Source: Amoebophrya sp. A120
Lineage: Eukaryota > Sar > Dinophyceae > Syndiniales > Amoebophryaceae
Reading direction: 5' to 3'
DNA length: 64,000 nucleotides
Assembly (NCBI GenBank): GCA_905178155.1
Contig: CAJINV010000004.1
Span: 9,355,360-9,419,359 of the forward strand
Shown: positions 62,840 to 64,000 of the stretch, one piece after another
Layout of the letters: each line of letters starts with the position of its first letter
Position numbering within the stretch: the first letter of the stretch is position 1
Notes under the pieces: generated by a model
Databases searched by the model: none
What the model saw: the letters and a program-made list of their open reading frames with translations, nothing else
Told to the model about the DNA's origin: nothing
Translations under genes and position numbers: made by a program

Positions 62840-64000
62840 ATGACGACGAGTTGTGTAGCCAAATCGGCGCGAGGTGTCTTGCTGCTCTTCCTCACCTCAT
62901 TTGCTCTAATACCGGGCGGTGTAGTTTACGGGATAGAGAGCAGCCGCAGCGCAGGAGATCTTCCAGCAAGTTCAGGTGGAACAACTACCATTTACAACAT
63001 TCCTCCACCAGAGCTCGATGTTGGCGGTCACGTCAGATTCACTGCGGACGAAATCGAGGGGGAGCTTCCCGCAATACCAAGCTTTCTCATCACAAAAGCA
63101 GGAGAAAAAGCAAGCAGAAGCACCAAAGAAGAAGTTGGCATCCGTGGTGACGGGCGACTGTTGCGCGCGGAAAGCAAGACGTCTAGGACCACATCTTTTT
63201 CACAAGTGCAACGGGAAGGCGGCCAGACGGTGCTCCTTCAGGAAAACAACCAAAACGAAAACAAGAACCCTCCAATAGCAATAGCAAACGCAAAGGGCAC
63301 GTCCGAAAAGAAACTCTTCGAAGAAACGAACGCAGCCGCATCGAAACAGGCACGGCACGACTTCTCTCGTCGGCCCGCCGCGGGTCACTCTTCATCCCCA
63401 AACCAACATGGCATAACAGCTCAAAATGAAACTGAGGCATCGCTCGTTGTCGCCAGCAGGACGAGTAGTAGAAAAACTAAACAATCACACAGAAGTAGTA
63501 TAACAAGGAACAGCATCGACCCCGAAAACCCGAAAAACCCGACCTGGTGGCAGTGGCAGCTCGTTTGGGTCGAAACCCTCGGCGGGCACAACAGCGAGGA
63601 CAAGTGCCGACTCCAAGTCCCATTAGCACAGGATCAAACCAACCAGTGGTACACGGATTTCAAGACCGCAGAGCAACACTGCAGCTCCAGTCTCCTCTGC
63701 ACCTACGTCCACGACCACGATGGGAATGCATTGCACGCTGCCCGCCTGGACCTCGACGCGGACCCGGTGAAGTTCCAGACGACGCCAGCAAACGACCACT
63801 ATCGCATCTGCGACATGTCCGTGATGTCGACACAGTACGAACACGCGTGGAGCCCGAGCCACAATCAGCCGGCCGCCAGTGTGGAAAACACGCTGTCGAA
63901 TCAGGGGCAGGGAAACGCGAACAACTACGATCTCGCTCTGAAGAAAACCAATGTGCAGCTCCCCTTTGACCAGTTTTTCCCGATCATGCACGAAGAAAAG
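62840..64000 (+). CDS. Secreted or membrane protein, 3' partial
   Basis: An open frame of 387 codons from ATG 62840 (TTGAAATGACG) running off the window end. MTTSCVAKSARG followed by VLLLFLTSFALIPGGVV is a clear signal peptide or signal anchor. The next 200 residues are polar and low-complexity (IPPPELDVGGHVRFTADE; many Lys, Ser and Asn). From about residue 230 a more ordered, Cys- and Trp-containing domain begins (NPTWWQWQLVWVETLGGH; CRLQVPLAQDQ; HCSSSLLCTYVHDHDG; YRICDMSVMS), probably disulfide-bonded and extracellular. Family not recognised. Confidence 0.7.
   Translation, partial: MTTSCVAKSARGVLLLFLTSFALIPGGVVYGIESSRSAGDLPASSGGTTTIYNIPPPELDVGGHVRFTADEIEGELPAIPSFLITKAGEKASRSTKEEVGIRGDGRLLRAESKTSRTTSFSQVQREGGQTVLLQENNQNENKNPPIAIANAKGTSEKKLFEETNAAASKQARHDFSRRPAAGHSSSPNQHGITAQNETEASLVVASRTSSRKTKQSHRSSITRNSIDPENPKNPTWWQWQLVWVETLGGHNSEDKCRLQVPLAQDQTNQWYTDFKTAEQHCSSSLLCTYVHDHDGNALHAARLDLDADPVKFQTTPANDHYRICDMSVMSTQYEHAWSPSHNQPAASVENTLSNQGQGNANNYDLALKKTNVQLPFDQFFPIMHEEK

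Overview
The window is nuclear DNA of a eukaryote with intron-rich, often very long genes. Every supported gene is on the + strand, and protein low-complexity (Ser/Ala/Gln/Glu/Lys tracts) is heavy. Its hallmark is a set of 23 complete transposon-like introns (introners), plus three partial or ambiguous copies. Each starts 5'-TAT and usually ends ATA-3', has terminal inverted repeats, and is flanked by a 5-bp direct repeat. Removing the element plus one repeat copy restores the reading frame at every site I could test. This matches what has been described for the parasitic dinoflagellate Amoebophrya (Syndiniales). I therefore infer a syndinian dinoflagellate, but there is no rRNA or other phylogenetic marker here to prove it.

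Layout. 1-293: 31-bp tandem repeat and a partial introner. 294-14526: one giant, unrecognised coiled-coil/low-complexity protein (at least about 4,000 residues) with ten complete introners and one ordinary GT-AG intron. 14.4-15.6 kb: GC-rich, hairpin-dense, non-coding DNA ending at a 100-N assembly gap. 15.9-16.5 kb: small Ser-rich protein. 17.6-19.3 kb: membrane-anchored FkbM-type methyltransferase. 20.1-22.2 kb: mitochondrial carrier (SLC25) split by introners, one of them inside its first signature motif. 22.2-24.5 kb: GC-rich island. 24.5-41.7 kb: ATM/Tel1-like PI3K-related kinase (about 5,115 residues) in eight exons. 42.2-43.6 kb: intronless Lys/Ser-rich gene followed by a 29-A tract. 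44.3-48.5 kb: an apparently intact non-LTR retrotransposon (AP endonuclease, reverse transcriptase, zinc knuckle) with a GAACT-repeat tail. 49.1-54.2 kb: two genes sharing a Cys-rich N-terminus. 54.6-55.2 kb: two tiny genes. 55.9-57.4 kb: exostosin-family (GT47) glycosyltransferase. 57.8 kb: a tRNA-like acceptor/T-arm module. 58.5-62.0 kb: a Ser/Thr-rich acidic protein and a small C-terminal-membrane protein. 62.8 kb to the end: a secreted or membrane protein cut by the window edge.

The host genes share no obvious pathway (DNA-damage signalling kinase, mitochondrial transport, glycan and methyl transfer, structural low-complexity proteins). What unites the window is the introner system. At least ten terminal-repeat types (A, B, C, D, E, F, H, I, J, K) share the same termini and the same 5-bp target duplication, and nearly all carry many copies of one short internal motif (GCATNACAAA or its complement). 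In three families, copies lie in opposite orientations and both orientations restore the frame. The removal signals must therefore be symmetric, or lie in the inverted repeats and target duplication, rather than in an ordinary directional GT...AG pair.
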